This document shows, in pieces, positions 62,201-64,000 of a stretch of DNA of 64,000 nucleotides; within the stretch, counting starts at the first letter, position 1, and the number at the start of each line of letters is the position of its first letter. The notes below the pieces were generated by a model, which did not search any database, was not told where the DNA came from, and saw only the letters and a list, made by a program, of their open reading frames with translations. The stretch lies in assembly GCA_964459305.1 (NCBI GenBank), contig CAYWNA010000002.1:136613-200612 (forward strand), read 5' to 3'. Origin of the DNA: CAYWNA01 sp964459305 (GTDB lineage: Bacteria > Planctomycetota > Planctomycetia > Pirellulales > Pirellulaceae). The position numbers and the translations under genes are program-made.

Positions 62201-63328
62201 CGGGCTCTCGGGTATCTGAAGGATACTGAAGCCATACCGATGCTGGCCGAGACGATCAGCCAACATAGCGTGCCGGACACCGCCAACCTGTTTCTGGCGG
62301 AGGCGGCAGTCGAAGCGCTGGGGAGGATTGGCACACCTGAGGCGGAGGCCGCTCTCGTCAAGGCTTTCGCCGCGCTGAAAGATTACCCCGATTATACACT
62401 CTGGTACGGCGACCATCCGGCCTTGATGGCTTGCCACGCGTCGCCTGCGCACTACTTCATCGCCGAAGCACTCGATGCGATGGGGTCTACGCGTGCACAG
62501 GACATCCTGCCTCATTTGATCCGCTCCTTGCCCGTCGATCCCGATCGTGCATTGCTGCTGCCGAACGACGATTGCGAAACGCTGGTGGGCCGCGTGATCC
62601 GACGCCACGGCGCCGAAGCGGCGGTAGTGGAGACCTGCCTAGCCATCCTGGGCGACACCGAAGCTATACGTACAAAAGAGATCGAAGAGGCGATTGCCAT
62701 AGTGCATCGGTGTTGGGGCGGACATCCCACCTCGGAAAACCGCGCCGCCCAGGTCCTATCGCTAGTCTGCCGCGATCCGAAATACGAGCCGCGTATCCGC
62801 GCGGCCTTCGACCGCTATCGCGCGAAGACGAATGACATCCCGCGTGTGTTCGACACGGGCATTCCCGTAGTGTTGGAACTGCCGATCAAACACTGGGTGT
62901 GTTTCTTCCTCGCGCGAACGCTGGGCAACTTGGCCGATCCACGGTCCACGGAGCCGCTGATTGCCGTCCTGCAAAATGAACCGACAGAGGCCGCGACCGG
63001 TCATCCTGATCCGCTGGGACCGGGCGTCCTTTTCCTGCACAATGATCTGACGCCGTGTTGGCGAGCCGCCGTTGCGTGGGCCCTCGGCCGCGTTGGCGAC
63101 CGCCGCGCCGCGCCGGTGCTATTGAGTGTCGTCAGCAACCTGGACAACGCACCAGACACGCGTCACGCGGCCGCCGAGGCCCTGGGCCGCATCGCGGATC
63201 CCAGCAGCTTCGAACAGATCCGAGATTTGGCCGCAGCCTACCCGGAGATTTCAACTCGCCGCGCGTTACTGAAAGCGTGCGCAGATTCCGGGCAGGAGGA
63301 CCCCACGGCTGCAGTGGCTGCTCGATAG
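59246..63328 (+). CDS. Exported HzsA-like/HEAT-repeat fusion protein
   Basis: The protein is 1360 residues from the ATG at 59246, with GGAGG six bases upstream; the ATG at 59231 overlaps that SD. A signal peptide (about 1-22) is followed by a beta-sandwich domain (about 25-190, with FVLYLNGQSVGESG) and a propeller-like region (about 230-610, with DGRIVFTSTRIG and DGRILFIRSDNF). One CVGCH heme motif is at residues 706-710, and then a HEAT-type repeat array (about 800-1345). It is a relative of the gene at 40131-43166 but has one heme motif, not three, and adds HEAT repeats. It is probably periplasmic. Function is unknown, and it lies directly downstream of a symporter-type gene. Confidence 0.8.
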   Translation: MKATKFGLGIIGVMFLASVASAQSQQIDFDGAKWIWPSSGSRGDLGSMAAGVGYFRADVTVPESPALESAEVIVTADNLFVLYLNGQSVGESGADNSAWHHPKRWDVTSFLMPGRNVMAVEAVNTLPGAAGLIVKLVAKLADGQQIVLGSDASWKCTYRDEANWQQPDFDHQKWRAAQVVGAFGASPWGKIAVRSAVEPGGTPVGKVHQMTRQVLEQATKRGHVGPVVQEAPPEDYPWPEAIAFLGDDCSLYRPTERNGTCMDSLTVTIFNPRKSRTFPEHDLPAPMKIGRKLYVVRPARPGVKPQLMLDAGKGAIGSPSVSYDGKSFFVSMAYDDEPFFHIYRLSTDGGSPQRLTDGPFHDIDPTELPDGRIVFTSTRIGTFEEYHNPPSRALFVMKADGSDVRPITSTIIFDNEPEVLADGRILFIRSDNFFDRGKVETLLHAVHLDGTEGYTEFGLDNGPEYGGRLRAYYCGSPAPMPDGRVAFLSSPGITVARLGHPAKNLQHYQMEAGDVAALPDGRLLCTTASRVPVELTTGKEKRTILDHRYEKIGILDPQSVPPSLTILHESPDAPLHSPVYLGARPRPPLLAEKVDGQAAEDTQATGFLFCQSARFTKNTTAGWSNVRAIRVLAGKGLTTRSSHSYIVHAGNETVELGTVPLAPDGSFSIEVPADTPVALQAVDAEGRSELNEMSWIYVRPGEQRGCVGCHHKRQATPIHTGPLPLALRTRPLKLLGQGQPHRFRGNNAAVTGLMNLQLDRYREVAGINRHSETADPLATGVDEVAALIAQLRGDEEGLRISAAQRLSIFRDPAGAPALAECLDDRSRELRVAAAIALAACGTRESVPALLDALTDRYPPVAQAAAVALENLTGHAESFNAFVHRDEREGQAQAWRLWFENTAWEEIEQELVQRLDNTDRDIVRRAAVALGHTGSGAVRVALRQYVTRERENNPFPKWREGGKNRGDRARFNSLAAVNPRTLQAATRALGYLKDTEAIPMLAETISQHSVPDTANLFLAEAAVEALGRIGTPEAEAALVKAFAALKDYPDYTLWYGDHPALMACHASPAHYFIAEALDAMGSTRAQDILPHLIRSLPVDPDRALLLPNDDCETLVGRVIRRHGAEAAVVETCLAILGDTEAIRTKEIEEAIAIVHRCWGGHPTSENRAAQVLSLVCRDPKYEPRIRAAFDRYRAKTNDIPRVFDTGIPVVLELPIKHWVCFFLARTLGNLADPRSTEPLIAVLQNEPTEAATGHPDPLGPGVLFLHNDLTPCWRAAVAWALGRVGDRRAAPVLLSVVSNLDNAPDTRHAAAEALGRIADPSSFEQIRDLAAAYPEISTRRALLKACADSGQEDPTAAVAAR

Positions 63329-63445
63329 TGAGTATTCTTGCAGAGTCGCGGAGGAATCGGCCGATTGGTCACGGCCTCTACTAAGCTTTGCCGCGGTAGG
63401 AAACGCAACATACGGAACATTCGTCCTTCAGAAACGTGAGTTGAG

Positions 63446-63910
63446 ATGTCAAGAGCCGGTCGAGAACCAGCAGAGGACGTAAAGCGGCGATTCGTGGCGG
63501 CGTGTGAGGAAGTGGGGTTGGACATTCACCACGCGAACATGATCCGCAACCGGGATGATGGATCGCGGCTGATTCTGGTCGGCGCCGTTCCCGCGAAGTG
63601 GGTCCACGATACGCCGATGCTTTCGTTGATGACAAAGGTATTGTCCAGCGGCGATTGGGCGCGGACAGTAGACGTGCGTTGTGTGGCAACGGACGAGGAA
63701 CCTGACCCGGCGTCGGCTCCTTGGATGCAAGGGCGTGGCGAGGTGCCGTTGGGCGAACTGATCGAGCAGTTACGCGAAACACTCGCCGAGCGCGAGCAAG
63801 TCCTGGCGGCGGTCAAAGCAGGGAGGCGCGGGCCATTCGAATTCGAGCGATCGGTCTGGAAAGTCGTCGACCTCCTCGGCGGTCTAGACCTCATCGCCGA
63901 ATCGGATTAG
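63446..63910 (+). CDS. Hypothetical protein
   Basis: This 154-residue protein has no signal peptide or membrane helix. It reads as an alpha-beta protein with a Trp-containing middle (GAVPAKWVHDTPMLSLMTKV) and a helical, Glu- and Arg-rich C-terminal part (LIEQLRETLAEREQVLAAVK). It is the last gene in the window. No family is recognised. The gene lies 117 bases downstream of the HEAT fusion gene. The remaining 90 bases to the window end show nothing to call. Confidence 0.6.
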   Translation: MSRAGREPAEDVKRRFVAACEEVGLDIHHANMIRNRDDGSRLILVGAVPAKWVHDTPMLSLMTKVLSSGDWARTVDVRCVATDEEPDPASAPWMQGRGEVPLGELIEQLRETLAEREQVLAAVKAGRRGPFEFERSVWKVVDLLGGLDLIAESD

Positions 63911-64000
63911 CTGGCAGAAACTGCTCAGTTAATCCGGCGCAGCCATATCGACTTCAGGTCGCAGACGCCGTCAGCTGGCTTGTCCGTTGCTTTGAGGGTA

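Noticed and set aside
1..64000. CRISPR array, rRNA operon or prophage
   Set aside because: No regularly spaced direct repeats, rRNA-like sequence, integrase, capsid or terminase was seen. The repeats found are inverted and isolated.

Overview
The window looks like a Planctomycetes chromosome, probably Pirellulales or a close relative. This is inferred from gene content, not from a marker gene. Typical signs are a DUF1559 protein with the H-X9-DG signature, three Gfo/Idh/MocA oxidoreductases (two with Tat signals), exported FucI/AraA-like proteins, HzsA-like cytochrome/propeller proteins, a PQQ-type propeller fusion, paired SPFH proteins, many single-gene transcription units on both strands, GC-rich DNA and abundant palindromic intergenic repeats. 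No rRNA, CRISPR array or intact mobile element was seen. One tRNA is present, tRNA-Pro(GGG).

Layout. 1-6.4 kb: an EamA transporter, a GT39-like membrane glycosyltransferase (reverse), a sulfotransferase, and apolipoprotein N-acyltransferase (lnt) overlapping the sulfotransferase. 6.5-10.1 kb: a promoter, a membrane coiled-coil protein with an overlapping small membrane protein, a terminator-like hairpin and a four-zinc-ribbon membrane protein. 10.7-12.8 kb: an active-looking HtrA-type protease followed directly by a paralogue whose catalytic His and Ser are replaced and which carries its PDZ domain inside the protease fold. 13.1-17.7 kb: FabV enoyl reductase and two SPFH proteins. 18.2-28 kb: an exported methyltransferase-like/PQQ-propeller fusion, two Tat-exported oxidoreductases, a cold-shock protein, a SET-domain protein, a methyltransferase and a DUF1559 protein.

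28.6-43.2 kb is a carbohydrate and surface-catabolism stretch: an SGNH hydrolase, two Tat-exported FucI/AraA-like proteins, an aldose-epimerase-like protein, an alpha-barrel-like secreted protein, a sialidase, a thioredoxin-like protein with a Cys/Gly tail and an HzsA-like triheme protein. It is interrupted at 36.3-37.6 kb by a mobile-DNA graveyard: an IS4 transposase remnant, a 295-bp MITE and the tail of a FixJ/NarL-type regulator.

43.7-50.2 kb: tRNA-Pro, then the most interesting gene, a 1206-residue protein with a signal or anchor helix, HEAT repeats, one membrane segment, a NACHT-type NTPase and about twelve more HEAT repeats. A bacterial release-factor-like (baeRF) gene and two small genes follow. 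50.3-64 kb: an oxidoreductase plus class III aminotransferase pair, a frameshifted B12-binding radical SAM gene, a lipoprotein metalloprotease, an AsmA-like protein flanked by two copies of a repeat, a bile-acid:sodium-symporter-type transporter, a second HzsA-like protein fused to HEAT repeats, and a hypothetical protein. At least six families of inverted repeat lie between the genes.
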